This document shows positions 1 through 10,629 of a stretch of 64,000 bases of DNA, piece by piece (position 1 is the stretch's first letter; each line of letters starts with the position of its first letter). The position numbers and the translations under genes are program-made. Below the pieces are notes generated by a model, which saw only the letters and a list, made by a program, of their open reading frames with translations, did not search any database and had not been told where the DNA came from. The stretch lies in assembly GCF_000287355.1 (NCBI RefSeq), contig NC_018420.1, positions 248,001 to 312,000 of the forward strand, written 5' to 3'. The stretch comes from a secondary endosymbiont of Heteropsylla cubana (GTDB lineage: Bacteria; Pseudomonadota; Gammaproteobacteria; Enterobacterales; Enterobacteriaceae).

Positions 1-1066
1 CTCTTCAAGAGTAATAAGTTATTCTTGCTTGAAGAAGAACTAATATTATAGTTAAACATTGTTATTTAAAATTTTTATTTAGAAAAGAATTACAGCGTAA
101 ATCAAAATTGCTTCGATATTCTAATTTTGAGACTTTATTATCTCAGAAAATAATTATATATCTGATAATATAATTATTAATAAAAAAATATTCAAGTAAT
201 ATTCCATGTATAGAATAAACGTATTTTAAGTTTATTGTTTAAATAACATTATTTCTTATAATATGCATATTTCTTCTTTTTTATATAAAAATTCCAAAAA
301 TAAAAAGAAAAATTAATCAAGAATTTATTTTAAGTTATAAAGTATATTGCTATATAATTTAAAGTATAGAGCATGTAAATCCTGAAAGATTAAAAAGACT
401 AACAATCTAGATTATTAGAAGAAGTCTGTGTTATATAAATTAAATTTATATGATAAATAACTTTATTTAGACATAAAAATAATCTATTATTATTGATTAC
501 TTAAACTATTAATAATAATGCTACTTTCTTATATTGATCTAGTAAATCATCAAATAAACAAATAGTAATAAGTTAATTCCAGCTATATAATGTGCAATAT
601 TGTATCAATACAGTTTTTCTTTAGTCTTTAACAATATGTATAAAACTATTTATCACTCTATAAAACAGTTTCGATAAAAATTTAAAAATAGTTTTATTGT
701 TCTATATAAATTAGCACTATAACAAACTAGTGTTATTATCTAAAAAATTAAGTAATATTTCAAAAATATTTCTTATTTTGATACTAAATAATCTAAAAAA
801 CTATATTCTACTCTAGAAGCTCTTTAGAAAAAATATAATTATTCTCAACTTTTCAAGTTTTCAACTTTTCAAGTTAAAAATGTTATATTCATAATAATTA
901 AAATCAAATTTAACAAAATCTTATTTAAGTGAATCTAGAGTAGTCTTAAAAAAATACTCTTTAAATTAAGAATTTTTTGATATGAAGTTAATTACTTTCT
1001 TTCAGAATAAACAAATATTTATAAATTTAGATTAAATCTGTATGCAGTATAAAGCATTTATAATAT
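1..1066. other. A+T-rich stretch with no recognised gene
   Basis: No open reading frame of useful length and no RNA gene could be recognised on either strand. The composition is the same extreme A+T seen in the other decayed gaps. The only structure I note is a 16-bp tandem duplication at 845-876. Confidence 0.6.
845..876. repeat. Two tandem copies of a 16-bp unit
   Basis: The unit TCAACTTTTCAAGTTT occurs at 845-860 and again at 861-876 with one end mismatch. Each unit contains a short near-palindrome (AACTTTTCAAGTT). It is probably replication slippage in A+T-rich DNA, with no associated gene. Confidence 0.7.
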
Positions 1067-1138
1067 GTCTCCGTAGTTAAACGGATATAACAAACCACTC
1101 CTAAGGGTTAGTCACAGGTTCAACTCCTGTCGGGGACA
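1067..1138 (+). tRNA. argW: tRNA-Arg (anticodon CCT)
   Basis: The sequence folds as a full cloverleaf. The acceptor strands 1067-1073 (GTCTCCG) and 1131-1137 (CGGGGAC) pair with one G-U. The anticodon loop reads CTCCTAA, giving CCT. The T arm reads CAGGTTCAACTCCTG. The body closely follows E. coli tRNA-Arg(CCU), argW. The genome does not encode a full 3' CCA (the sequence continues ACACAATTG), so the CCA-adding enzyme would be needed. No flanking gene is intact. Confidence 0.93.
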
Positions 1139-1700
1139 CAATTGACAATTCTACTAAAACTTGTATGTTTGTTTTTTTTATAAATCAGAATTTTTAGTTT
1201 TTTATAATTAATATAAAAAATGATAAAAAAATTTTTCATTAACTAAATTGATTCTATTATAAAGTAAAAAATAGTATTTTATTGATATATTAAAAATATA
1301 AATTTGGCTACTCTAACATTAGGCAAAATTAATTACCTTAGATTAAAATATATTTATTTTAATAAATGAAATCTTAATAATTATTACGGTATTCCTAATA
1401 AATCTTTCTAGTTTTATCTCATTAAATATTTAAGATTTTAATCTAATAAATATTTTCTTTATTACTTGACTAAAATGAAACCATAAGAATACTTTATCCT
1501 TACGTTTAAGCTTGAGGGCAACGACCAGTATCACCAATACTATTATTTTGTATTTCTTAATTTTCTTATATTTATTATTCAGTTAGATTAAAAAAATGAC
1601 ATTTTAAAATGGATTTGATAAAATCCATTAATCCATAAAATTTTATCTATATCTGTTTAGAGATAGATATCTTAATTAAAAAAATTTTATTTTATTCACT
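1139..1700. other. A+T-rich gap, one less A+T-rich spot at 1490-1560
   Basis: No gene recognised. On the minus strand between about 1582 and 1430 there are about 50 open codons encoding a hydrophobic run followed by Lys/Arg-rich residues. It has no convincing start or ribosome binding site, and I do not recognise it. Confidence 0.5.
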
Positions 1701-2335
1701 TTTCTAATTCTTTCTATATACAAAATTATTGGCAATATATCTTATGCAGTACGCTAAAAGCTCGGTTATTTAACATAAAATCCCTCCATAACATCAACTA
1801 AAAAAATAACTAAATTAATGGAAAATTAATTATTTACATGATACATGTAATTCAATTAGTATTAATAAATTATGAATAATTTTTGTTTACTATTTTTAGT
1901 TACTAAAACACTTTACTCTACAATGAAAATGCTCTTTATGTAAAACTAATAATCAAAAAAATGTAGTTACATTAATAAAATAAAATTTTTTATTTTTAAA
2001 AAAAATAAAATAACGCAACTATAATATTTTATATAAACTTTTTATTAATCAATGCTTTAATAGATAACTAAAATACAAAAAATACTGACTATTTCAGACT
2101 TAAAATTCTATAAGAAGAATATATAACGTTATATAATCACGTAAATTAACAAATCAAAATTATAGTAATTTTTGACTTTTTACAACATCACTGTATTTGA
2201 TAAATATACTAACTTTATAATTTATACAACATAGCTACTCTCTACTAAGAAGCAACATCCCTATTTTTTAAATTAATAGTTAATCAAAAAAAAATACTAA
2301 GTTTTAAGATCATAAAACAATACTCAACTACAGCA
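1700..2335 (+). pseudogene. rluA: Probable relic of rluA (rRNA/tRNA pseudouridine synthase)
   Basis: In Enterobacterales rluA lies next to and convergent with djlA, so a plus-strand relic is expected here. In a single plus frame from 2186, residues resembling the RluA C-terminal motifs GHPILGDRFY and LLLHAEML appear (HHCI, then IY, then TLY-EATSL), broken by several stops. Their spacing (14 residues between the aligned Y and E) is close to the 17 of the parent. The N-terminal catalytic HRLD motif could not be read with confidence. The match is by eye in A+T-rich DNA and only moderately secure. Confidence 0.35.
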
Positions 2336-2358
2336 CAGATGTATAAATCTACATAGAC

Positions 2359-3180
2359 TTATCGAAATTTTTCTTCTCTTAAAAAATCATAGGCTTTCTG
2401 AATTGCTTGAGTTTTCTGTTTAGCCATCTCCATCATCTCTGGTGGAAAACCTTTTGCCAGAAGTTTATCTGGATGATGCTCGTTCATTAATTTCCGATAT
2501 GCACGCTTAATCGTCGGACCATCATCATGAGAGCTAACTCCAAGCACCTTATAAGCATCGGCTAAAGTTGGTTCATTAGGCCGTTCTTTCGAGCTATAAC
2601 CACTCTGGTTAAACTCTGCATTTCCCCTAAACTTTGCATCACTTTCCATCATACTAAGGAAGTTATCAAATTGACTTCTACTAATACCTAACTCTTCAGC
2701 AATTACGTATAATACCCGTCTTTCATTTGGATGTAGAAAACCATCCGCGAAAGCCGATTGGATTTGAATCTCTACGAACATGCGAATCAAGTCAAAACGA
2801 CCAAAACAAGCCTGACGAAACTCACGTAATCGAATGCGTAAAGGGAAATTGCTATTTTTTCCTTCTCGGAATGCTTTCTGCCCTTCATTTTTTAATTCAA
2901 CATTTAACTGCATGCGCTGCATTAACTTATTCGCGTTAATAATATCAGCTTTAGTGACCCTCCCTTTAGATTTACTTAAATGCCCCATCACTTGAAACGT
3001 TGTTCGAAAAAAGATACTTTGCCGAGTTTGTTGATTAGAAAAATAACCAGACCCACTAACACTGGTTTCACCCACTTTATCAACTATATATCCTATCAAA
3101 AGACCTAGTAATACCGCCCATAAACCAGCTCCTGTCGAAAGACCCAACATAAGACAAAAAATTCTCCCATAATAATGCAT
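2359..3180 (-). CDS. djlA: DjlA, membrane-anchored DnaJ-like co-chaperone
   Basis: Type III J-domain protein of the inner membrane that stimulates DnaK and, in enterobacteria, is linked to envelope stress signalling. The 273-aa product has the family layout. An N-terminal transmembrane segment (about residues 6-31, with the glycine-rich [14 protein letters not shown]) comes first. A TerB-like central region (about 55-185) follows. A C-terminal J domain (about 208-273) carries the HPD triad in NEHHPDKL, which is essential for activating DnaK. Length matches E. coli DjlA (271 aa). It is divergent from lptD across 187 bp, the ancestral arrangement, and its ancestral convergent neighbour rluA seems to survive only as a relic. 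Start chosen at the ATG giving the complete membrane anchor. Confidence 0.95.
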   Translation of the reverse strand: MHYYGRIFCLMLGLSTGAGLWAVLLGLLIGYIVDKVGETSVSGSGYFSNQQTRQSIFFRTTFQVMGHLSKSKGRVTKADIINANKLMQRMQLNVELKNEGQKAFREGKNSNFPLRIRLREFRQACFGRFDLIRMFVEIQIQSAFADGFLHPNERRVLYVIAEELGISRSQFDNFLSMMESDAKFRGNAEFNQSGYSSKERPNEPTLADAYKVLGVSSHDDGPTIKRAYRKLMNEHHPDKLLAKGFPPEMMEMAKQKTQAIQKAYDFLREEKFR

Positions 3181-3222
3181 ATACTTCTCAATTGTTTATC
3201 CCATAGATAAAATAACTTTATA

Positions 3223-3243
3223 ATACCCTTCATTTAAGGGTAT
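3223..3243. repeat. Inverted repeat between djlA and lptD
   Basis: ATACCCTT at 3223-3230 and AAGGGTAT at 3236-3243 form a perfect 8-bp stem with a 5-nt loop. It lies between the divergent djlA and lptD starts. It could be an operator or a 5' UTR hairpin; nothing in the sequence decides which. Confidence 0.55.
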
Positions 3244-3367
3244 ACCTAATGATGTACAGCACAAAACTATAATTTAATAGTGGCAAAATACTTATGAGTA
3301 ATATAGTCTCTGCCCAGTTACTATGCGATCGATATTTGAATCACAGGATAGATAGCTAGCAGAGCTT

Positions 3368-5704
3368 ATGAAAAAACGTTTACTAATATTAATAACCAGT
3401 CTTATCGGCTCCTTACTTTATAGTCAGAACATTCTTGCTAATTCAGAAAGTCAATGCCTATTAGGTATACCCATTTACAATAAACCACTAATGAACCTAG
3501 ATACACATGCCCTTCCGTTATATATTCAATCCACACAGGTCATAGGTGATTACCCAAAATATGCGCTTTTTAGCGGGAAAGTAAATATTCAATATGGCAA
3601 TAGTACGCTAAAAGCAGATAAGGTCTATCTAAGACAAGAACAAGAAGAAAATAAAAAACCTTTCTTTATACTTAGTGCTATAGGAAACGTTGAATATTTT
3701 AGTAACGAAGTCAAACTACAAGGGTTTAAAGCTTGGTCTAATCTTAAAACTAAAGATATAGATTTTTATCACGGTAGTTACCAGTTAGTAGGTCGACAAG
3801 GGCGAGGTAAAGGGGACAGTATAAAACAGCGTCAAAATAACCGCTATTCTCTATTAAAAAACAGTAGTTTTACTTTATGTTTACCAGGAGATGATAGCTG
3901 GAGCATAGTAGGATCAAAGGTTATCCTAAATCATGATAAGCAAATCGCTGAAGTATGGAATGCACGATTTAAAGTTGGTAAAATACCAGTATTATATAGT
4001 CCATATTTACAAATACCAATAGGTGAAAAAAGACGCTCCGGATTTTTGATGCCTCACATTAAATACGGCAATAATAACGGCTTTGAATTCAGTATACCCT
4101 ACTACCTAAATCTGGCACCTAATTATGACATTACAATCATTCCAACTTGTATAAGAAACGGAGAAATACATATTCAAACTGAATTTCATTATCTTACATT
4201 ACTTGGTGAGGGATTCATAGAATGTGTCTATTTTCCTCGAACCCTCGTTTATAAAAAAATGCAAGAAATCGACACTAATCGCTGGTTACTGTCTTGTCAA
4301 TACCAAGGCGTCATAAATCAAACTTGGCGACTTGATGTCGATTACAAAAAAAATAGTAATTTAGAAAATTTCGATGATTTAGATTTAAAATCTATTACTA
4401 CTACAACCCAGCACACTAACCAGAAGTTTAGTGTTGGCTATTTTAATAAAAACTGGAACACGTCTTTATCATATCAACGATTTCCGATCTTTTTAACCAG
4501 TAAGAATAGAACTTATCATACTGCTCCACAATTATCTGTAACATACCATAAGCACGAATTTAAACCGATTAACTTCAAATTATATCATCAGGCAACTAAA
4601 TTTATTTATGATAATAATAGTTATTCTAAAGCAATACGATTACATTTAGAACCATCAATCGGCTTCTCTTTAAGAAATGACAGATACAACTTAGATAGCC
4701 AATTTAAATTAATGGCTACGCATTATCAACAAACAAACATAGAACAATATAATGCGCAAATTGGCAAACAATATTTTTTACAAAAATCTGTATTTCGTCT
4801 TTTACCTATGTTTTCAATTAATAAAAAAATGCATTTTCAACGAAAAATAAGTTATTTACCAAGCTATACTCAAACACTAGAAACACGCTTTCAATACCTA
4901 TTTACACCCTACAAAAACCAAAGTAACATCCAGCATTATGACTCTATTTATCTTTTATATACTGACTACTCCAGTCTTTTCCGAGAATATATTTACACCG
5001 GTCTAGACTACATATCGCCCGCTAACCAACTAGTGACAGGTGTTAGCACTCGCATTTATAACAAAAAGTCTATTCAGCAGTTTAGCGCTCATCTAGGTCA
5101 AATTTACTACTTTTCAAAAACTAGCCTTGCGGATATAATCGAAAACATAGATCAGTGTAAAAATCACAATCTTCTATTAGTGGGAGAAAGTTACTTGCAT
5201 CTCAAAAATCATTGGGGAATTCGTGGTGGTTTCCAGTATCATTCCCATTTGAACTGCATAACATTGGGTAATGCCGTCCTAGAATATCGTAAAGATAACA
5301 ATCATATCTTTCAGATAAATTATCGTTACTCCAATCCCCAATACACTAAGCAAGCTCTATCTACTCAGATTAACCTCATTGATCAAAAAAACATTTCACA
5401 ACTAGGAATAACAGGAAATTGGTTGCTTACAAACCAGTGGTCACTATGTTATTCATATTATTACAACACAAATAGAAATCAATTAACAAATAAACTTGTC
5501 GGACTAGAATATAAAAGTTGCTGCTGGGGAATTAATGTAGGATATGAAAAGAAAATTTCCAGCTGCATAGAAAACAATAGAGCTAGACAATACGATAATA
5601 AATTATCTTTTAATATTTCATTGCGAAACTTACATAACAATGATCACTTAGGAAATCAAAAAATGTTAATTTCTGGAAAATTGCCATATCAAAAAGCATT
5701 CTAA
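3368..5704 (+). CDS. lptD: LptD, outer-membrane LPS translocon beta-barrel
   Basis: Inserts lipopolysaccharide into the outer leaflet together with LptE. The 778-aa product (E. coli 784) starts with a signal peptide (basic MKKR, hydrophobic core, cleavage likely after ILA at residue 24). A periplasmic beta-jellyroll region follows (about 25-200), then a C-terminal barrel rich in alternating Tyr/aromatic strands. All four cysteines needed for the rearranging disulfides appear retained: one just after the signal peptide (SQCLLG, C30), one near 171 (TLCLPGD) and the adjacent pair in YKSCCWG. This suggests a functional LPS export route. It heads the cluster lptD-surA-pdxA-rsmA, with 64 bp to surA. 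In E. coli this promoter is sigma-E dependent; I could not identify that promoter here. Confidence 0.97.
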   Translation: MKKRLLILITSLIGSLLYSQNILANSESQCLLGIPIYNKPLMNLDTHALPLYIQSTQVIGDYPKYALFSGKVNIQYGNSTLKADKVYLRQEQEENKKPFFILSAIGNVEYFSNEVKLQGFKAWSNLKTKDIDFYHGSYQLVGRQGRGKGDSIKQRQNNRYSLLKNSSFTLCLPGDDSWSIVGSKVILNHDKQIAEVWNARFKVGKIPVLYSPYLQIPIGEKRRSGFLMPHIKYGNNNGFEFSIPYYLNLAPNYDITIIPTCIRNGEIHIQTEFHYLTLLGEGFIECVYFPRTLVYKKMQEIDTNRWLLSCQYQGVINQTWRLDVDYKKNSNLENFDDLDLKSITTTTQHTNQKFSVGYFNKNWNTSLSYQRFPIFLTSKNRTYHTAPQLSVTYHKHEFKPINFKLYHQATKFIYDNNSYSKAIRLHLEPSIGFSLRNDRYNLDSQFKLMATHYQQTNIEQYNAQIGKQYFLQKSVFRLLPMFSINKKMHFQRKISYLPSYTQTLETRFQYLFTPYKNQSNIQHYDSIYLLYTDYSSLFREYIYTGLDYISPANQLVTGVSTRIYNKKSIQQFSAHLGQIYYFSKTSLADIIENIDQCKNHNLLLVGESYLHLKNHWGIRGGFQYHSHLNCITLGNAVLEYRKDNNHIFQINYRYSNPQYTKQALSTQINLIDQKNISQLGITGNWLLTNQWSLCYSYYYNTNRNQLTNKLVGLEYKSCCWGINVGYEKKISSCIENNRARQYDNKLSFNISLRNLHNNDHLGNQKMLISGKLPYQKAF

Positions 5705-5768
5705 ATCTAGAATTTGTTATTAAATAATAATTAATCTGCGCGTTACGGAAAAAAATGATAAAAAATTT

Positions 5769-7064
5769 ATGAAAAAATGGAAAACGTTTATCTTTAGCTT
5801 GATTTTTTTTACAAACGATCTAATTGCAGCACCTCAGCTTATCGATAGAATCGCTGCTGTAGTAGAGACAGACGTTATCCTCGTAAGTGAAATAAACAAG
5901 ATACTATTCCAAATGGAAAAAGTTGACAAAAAAACAAATCAATACTTAAAAGAAACCTCAGATTTATACCACAAAATTCTTAATAAGTTAATTTTAGAAA
6001 AAATTTTCTTGCAACTTGCTAAACGTGAGCATATAACTATCAGTGACGAAGATGTAGATCAGGTTATAGAAAATATTGCTTCTCAACACCATATTTCAGT
6101 TTCTCAACTATACGATCAATTCTCCTATTATCATAGTATAGATAAAGATGCATATCGCGCAATAATTCGCAAAGAGATCCTAATTGATGTTATTCGCAAA
6201 GCTTCTGTCAAACATCGCATTAAGATAGTTCCAGAAGAAGTAGATACAGTAGTCCAACAAACTATTTCTCACAGCAACAACAGAAAAATATTTAATCTTA
6301 GTCATATCATTATCCCTTTAGAAAAAAAACCAACACAAGAGCAACTAGAAAAAGCAAAAGAAATAGCTGCTTTCATTATTAAAAATAGTCAAAAAAACGA
6401 GAATTTATTTAATGTTTCAAACAGTGACATTAAAAAATTTAAATTAATTCAAGGTAATCAAGCAGGTTGGAAAAAAATAGAAGAAATCCCATTATTATTT
6501 AAGTTAGAAGTGGAAAGATATCCAAAAGGAAAGATTATAGGTCCGATTCGTTCTATTATTGGATATCATTTACTTAAAATAAATGATATCTACAATAATA
6601 ACCAAAAACTAGTAACCAAAGAAAACCACTTACGGCATATTTTGTTGCGTAATTCAGTTTTGAGAACTAATGAAGAAGCTCAGATGATTCTTCTTAATAT
6701 TAGAGAACAAATAAATAATGGAACTCTTAGTTTTTCCACTGCTGCAAAGAAAACATCTGAAGATCTAGGAACAGCATATAAAGGAGGAGACCTCGGTTGG
6801 ATTCCTATAGATTCCTTAGGACCAATTTTTCGAGATACATTAACATCCTTAAAAGAAGGGGAGATTAGTACACCAATACACTCCCCTTCTGGATGGCATT
6901 TGATTCAGTTTACGAAAAGCAAAAAAACAGACTATACTAACACTATCTTAAAAGAAGACGCTTATCATATACTTTTTAATCAAAAGTTTAATCAAGAAGA
7001 AAAAAAATGGATACAAGAAAAACTTACTTCTACTTACGTGAAAATATTTAATACCTATGATTAA
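5769..7064 (+). CDS. surA: SurA, periplasmic chaperone/peptidyl-prolyl isomerase
   Basis: Escorts outer-membrane proteins such as LptD through the periplasm. It is 431 aa (E. coli 428). The order is signal peptide ([14 protein letters not shown], cleavage near LIAA), an N-terminal chaperone region (about 22-170), a first parvulin domain (about 172-275) that is shortened and diverged, and a second, better conserved parvulin domain (about 285-385, with HILLR and GGDLGWI), then a short C-terminal helix. The family's chaperone activity resides mainly in the N-terminal and C-terminal parts. The lysine and asparagine excess reflects genome A+T bias. Its 3' end overlaps the pdxA start by 8 bp, indicating translational coupling. 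Confidence 0.96.
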   Translation: MKKWKTFIFSLIFFTNDLIAAPQLIDRIAAVVETDVILVSEINKILFQMEKVDKKTNQYLKETSDLYHKILNKLILEKIFLQLAKREHITISDEDVDQVIENIASQHHISVSQLYDQFSYYHSIDKDAYRAIIRKEILIDVIRKASVKHRIKIVPEEVDTVVQQTISHSNNRKIFNLSHIIIPLEKKPTQEQLEKAKEIAAFIIKNSQKNENLFNVSNSDIKKFKLIQGNQAGWKKIEEIPLLFKLEVERYPKGKIIGPIRSIIGYHLLKINDIYNNNQKLVTKENHLRHILLRNSVLRTNEEAQMILLNIREQINNGTLSFSTAAKKTSEDLGTAYKGGDLGWIPIDSLGPIFRDTLTSLKEGEISTPIHSPSGWHLIQFTKSKKTDYTNTILKEDAYHILFNQKFNQEEKKWIQEKLTSTYVKIFNTYD

Positions 7065-8049
7065 TTATCATCGAATTGTTATTACTCCAGGTGAACCAGC
7101 CGGAATAGGTCCTGATATTGTATCTGTGCTCGCACAAGAAACATGGCCCGTAGAGCTAGTTATCTGCGCTGATCCTTTTATGCTTGAAGCGCGAGCGAGA
7201 CAACTCTATTTACCGCTTCGGCTTCGACCTTATTGCTCAACACAAGCGCCTACTTTAAGACCATCAGGAGAACTTTCAATACTTCCAGTTTTAACAGAAA
7301 AACCAGTTGTCAGTGGAACATTAAACGCATTAAACAGTGATTACGTTATAAAAACTTTAGAACGTGCACATGATGGATGTTTAAATGGTGAATTCTCCGC
7401 TTTAGTTACAGGACCAGTAAATAAAGGTATTATTAATACAAGTGGATTAGCATTTAGTGGTCATACAGAATATTTTTCTCAACGTAGTGGATGTAATAAG
7501 GTCGTGATGCTGCTAGCTACTAAACTACTACGCGTTGCATTGGCTACTACCCATTTACCCTTATTAAAAGTATCTTCAGCCATTACCAGAAATTCACTAA
7601 AAGATACTATAACAATTTTAGCACAGGGTATGAAAAAAAAATTCGGTATAACTGTACCATGTATCTACGTCTGTGGTCTTAATCCCCATGCCGGTGAAGG
7701 GGGCTATCTTGGAAAAGAAGAAATAGATGTGATAATTCCAACTTTAGATGCTCTACGTAAAAGTGGTTATAATTTAGTAGGTCCACTTCCTGCAGACACG
7801 TTATTTCAAAAAAAATATTTACGAAAATCAGATGTTATATTGGCCATGTATCATGATCAAGGATTACCTGTATTAAAGTACCATGGATTTGGGCGTGCCG
7901 CAAATATCACTTTAGGACTCCCATTTATTCGTACTTCTGTCGATCATGGCACAGCAATAGAGCTTGCCGGTTCCGGTCAAGCAAAGGCTAATAGTATTAA
8001 AAAAGCACTTACATATGCTATAGAGATGATACATCATGACTATAAATAA
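7057..8049 (+). CDS. pdxA: PdxA, 4-hydroxythreonine-4-phosphate dehydrogenase
   Basis: NAD-dependent enzyme that makes the substrate PdxJ condenses to pyridoxine 5'-phosphate (vitamin B6 route). The 330-aa product (E. coli 329) shows the family signatures: [11 protein letters not shown] at the N-terminus, the first metal-binding histidine in SGHTEYF, the second in NPHAGEGG, and the third in [11 protein letters not shown]. The C-terminus carries TSVDHGTA. All three metal-binding histidines are present, so activity is expected. It overlaps both surA (8 bp) and rsmA (14 bp). The partner pdxJ, which in enterobacteria follows era-recO, is not in this window. Confidence 0.97.
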   Translation: MINYHRIVITPGEPAGIGPDIVSVLAQETWPVELVICADPFMLEARARQLYLPLRLRPYCSTQAPTLRPSGELSILPVLTEKPVVSGTLNALNSDYVIKTLERAHDGCLNGEFSALVTGPVNKGIINTSGLAFSGHTEYFSQRSGCNKVVMLLATKLLRVALATTHLPLLKVSSAITRNSLKDTITILAQGMKKKFGITVPCIYVCGLNPHAGEGGYLGKEEIDVIIPTLDALRKSGYNLVGPLPADTLFQKKYLRKSDVILAMYHDQGLPVLKYHGFGRAANITLGLPFIRTSVDHGTAIELAGSGQAKANSIKKALTYAIEMIHHDYK

Positions 8050-8842
8050 TCTTTCTGTATGTCAAAAAAGACATATCGCAAGAAAACGTTTTGGTCAGCA
8101 TTTTTTACATGATTTTTTTGTTATTAACAACATTATTTCCGCTATAAATCCACAAATTAATCACGCAATAGTAGAGATTGGACCCGGTCTTGGTTCCATG
8201 ACAGAAAAAATCATAAAGTATGTAAACAAAATGACTGTTATTGAAATCGACCGTGATTTATGTAACCGCCTTATTCATAATCCTTGTTTGTCTTCTAAAT
8301 TAAGAATTATTCAAAAAGATGTAATGAAAGTTTGTTTTTCTACTCTAGCTTCCGAAGAAAAAAAATCGTTACGGATCTTTGGTAATCTACCTTATAATAT
8401 TTCTACAACACTTATTTTTTATCTTTTTAACTATATTCATATTGTTCAGGATATGCATTTCATGCTACAAAAAGAAGTAGTTAAACGATTATTAGCTCAT
8501 CCAAATAGCAAGTCATATGGACGATTAAGCATCATGGCACAGTATCACGCTCATATAATTCAATTAATAGAAGTTTCTCCTCATTCATTTTATCCAAAAC
8601 CAAAAGTAGATTCCGCGTTAATACGATTAACACCTCACACCAAACCACCATTTCATGTGCATAATGTAGAAAAACTTGCTATTTTAACTAAAGCAGCCTT
8701 CAATAAACGCCGTAAAACATTGCGAAATAGTTTAAATGAATTTTTTAATTCACGAGAATTGATACATTTAGGTATTGATCCAACAATACGAGCAGAGAAC
8801 GTCAGCATAAAGGATTTTTGTATCTTAGCTAATGCACTCTAA
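8036..8842 (+). CDS. rsmA: RsmA (KsgA), 16S rRNA dimethyladenosine transferase
   Basis: Dimethylates two adjacent adenines in the 3'-terminal helix of 16S rRNA (A1518/A1519, E. coli numbering) and acts as a late checkpoint in 30S assembly. The 268-aa product (E. coli 273) has the basic N-terminal [14 protein letters not shown]-binding motif [12 protein letters not shown], the acidic motif II (VIEIDRD), and catalytic motif IV NLPYNIS. The C-terminal [15 protein letters not shown] is the RNA-contact helix. The start overlaps the pdxA end by 14 bp as in an operon. Downstream apaG and apaH are missing. Confidence 0.97.
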   Translation: MTINNLSVCQKRHIARKRFGQHFLHDFFVINNIISAINPQINHAIVEIGPGLGSMTEKIIKYVNKMTVIEIDRDLCNRLIHNPCLSSKLRIIQKDVMKVCFSTLASEEKKSLRIFGNLPYNISTTLIFYLFNYIHIVQDMHFMLQKEVVKRLLAHPNSKSYGRLSIMAQYHAHIIQLIEVSPHSFYPKPKVDSALIRLTPHTKPPFHVHNVEKLAILTKAAFNKRRKTLRNSLNEFFNSRELIHLGIDPTIRAENVSIKDFCILANAL

Positions 8843-9526
8843 AAAATTGAATACCATTTATTACGAATAAAAACTTATAATTGTTTTGTTATATGAATGC
8901 AATTATATTAATAATAGAATACTTTTAAAAAACTTATAATATTCAGATGCAATTTGTTTTTTTTAATAACTTTATTACTAGTATTTTAGTTAAATACTAA
9001 TAAGTATTCTAATCATATTTATTTTTTTTAAATTTGTAAATGTAGGTCTTTTATCAATCACATTCTAAAAATAAGTGATTTCTAATAACATTAACTATAG
9101 ATAAGATCCTAATTATTAATATTTTTATTTATATTAATTTCACTTTAACTAGGAAAAGATCTATTTTATCTTTAATATGAAGCGAAAATAAAACTATATT
9201 ATCCAAAGATAGCAATACCTTCAGTTTTTAGTATTTCTAAATTAGAATAATTCTATTTTTTACTTATTTTAAATAAAACAAATATAAAAATTATATTATT
9301 TTTTTTTGAAACATTTTATTATATCGGTGATTTTAGAAAAAATATTTAAAATTTTTATGTATAATATACATTATAATTATTATTACATATAATATAAACA
9401 TATGTAAAAACCAAATATTATCTTTATTTATTTAAAAAAACTAATAATAAACATTATTTAATAATAACTTTGCTAATTGTTATAATTATAATTTATAGTA
9501 AATTTGCTATAACGTTATAAATATTG
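8843..9526. other. Gap where apaG/apaH are expected; possible apaG trace
   Basis: No intact gene. In enterobacteria apaG follows rsmA directly. A plus-strand stretch shortly after 8880 reads LFCYMNAIILI, which resembles the ApaG stretch YVFAYTVTIRN, but it is short and hydrophobic and could be chance. The rest is featureless A+T-rich DNA separating the convergent rsmA and prfB. Confidence 0.3.
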
Positions 9527-10625
9527 TTATAACCCTAACTTAAGACTCGCTTCAAGAAATTGATCTAAATCTCCGTCAAGAACAGATTGTGTTTTAAGCG
9601 TTTCGATACCAGTTCGCAGATCTTTAATTCGCGAATCATCTAATATGTATGATCGAATATGCCTTCCCCAGCTAATATCAGATTTAGTATCTTCTAAAAC
9701 TTTTTTTTCTAAATTTTTTTTCTTCAATTCGAATTCATATAACTTAGCTTTTAATTGTTTCATTGCCTGATCTTTGTTTTTATGCTGCGAACGATCATTT
9801 TGACATTGCGTTACAATATTAGTAGGTAAATGAGTAATACGTACTGCGGATTCAGTTCGATTAATGTGTTGCCCTCCTGCACCAGAAGCTCGATAAACAT
9901 CAATACGGAGATCTCCTAAAGAAATATCGATGTCAATATCATCTTCTACAACCGGATAAACAAACGTAGAACTAAATGAAGTATGACGTCGTCTAGTAGA
10001 ATCAAAAGGACTCTTTCTTACCAGGCGATGAACGCCAGTTTCAGTCCGTAACCAACCATAAGCATAATTTCCGGTAATCTTGATCGTTGCAGATTTAAGG
10101 CCTACACTTTCCCCCTCAGATTCTTCGATAATATGAACTTTAAATTTATGAGATACTGCCCATCGTAAATACATTCTAAGCAACATATTTGCCCAATCTT
10201 GTGCGTCTTTCCCCCCCGACCCAGCCTGAATATCAACATAACAATCGGCACCATCATATTTACCAGAAAACATACGCCGATATTCTAGCTTATTTAATAT
10301 CGCTTCTAACTCATCTAATTCAGTGTTAATAAACAGTAAACTCTCTTTATCATCTTCATGAGTTACTATTTTTAACAAAATATTAAGATCATCTAAACCC
10401 TGAGTTAACTGATCAATAGTATTAATAATCTCCTCTAACGACGAAAGTTTTTTTCTTATTTTTTTCGCACGTTCTGGTATATTCCAAATGTTAGGTTGTT
10501 TTAACTCAATACGTGTTTCTTCTAAATCTTCTTTTTTAAGATTATAGTCAAAAGTACCCCCTCAAAAAACTTGTTTTGTGCAATAAATCTTGAAGACGAT
10601 TTTTAATTAAAGTAATTTCAAACAT
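9527..10625 (-). CDS. prfB: PrfB, peptide chain release factor 2 (programmed +1 frameshift)
   Basis: Recognises UAA and UGA stop codons and releases the finished peptide. Translation starts at ATG 10625 ([15 protein letters not shown]), reads 25 codons to an in-frame TGA at 10550-10548, then continues in the +1 frame from GAC at 10549-10547 to the stop at 9527. The joined protein is about 365 aa, as in E. coli. The codon-recognition SPF tripeptide is present (KSPFDST) and so is the GGQ hydrolysis motif (GAGGQHINR). The frame from 10549 is open without interruption. In E. coli lysS follows; here it does not. Upstream on the same strand is a recJ relic, the ancestral neighbour. Confidence 0.97.
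10547..10562 (-). promoter_or_regulatory. prfB: prfB autoregulatory +1 frameshift site
   Basis: On the minus strand the sequence reads AGGGGG TAC TTT TGA C. The internal Shine-Dalgarno-like AGGGGG (10562-10557) lies the same distance from the slip codon as in E. coli. The slip codon is TTT rather than the usual CTT, and re-pairing of the tRNA one base forward again reads TTT. The TGA stop makes frameshifting depend on RF2 level, the family's known feedback. Confidence 0.95.
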
Positions 10626-10629
10626 AAAT

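Noticed and set aside
9527-10378. prfB as a 283-aa protein starting at TTG 10378
   Set aside because: The same frame continues upstream to the frameshift site and joins the 25-codon first frame starting at 10625.
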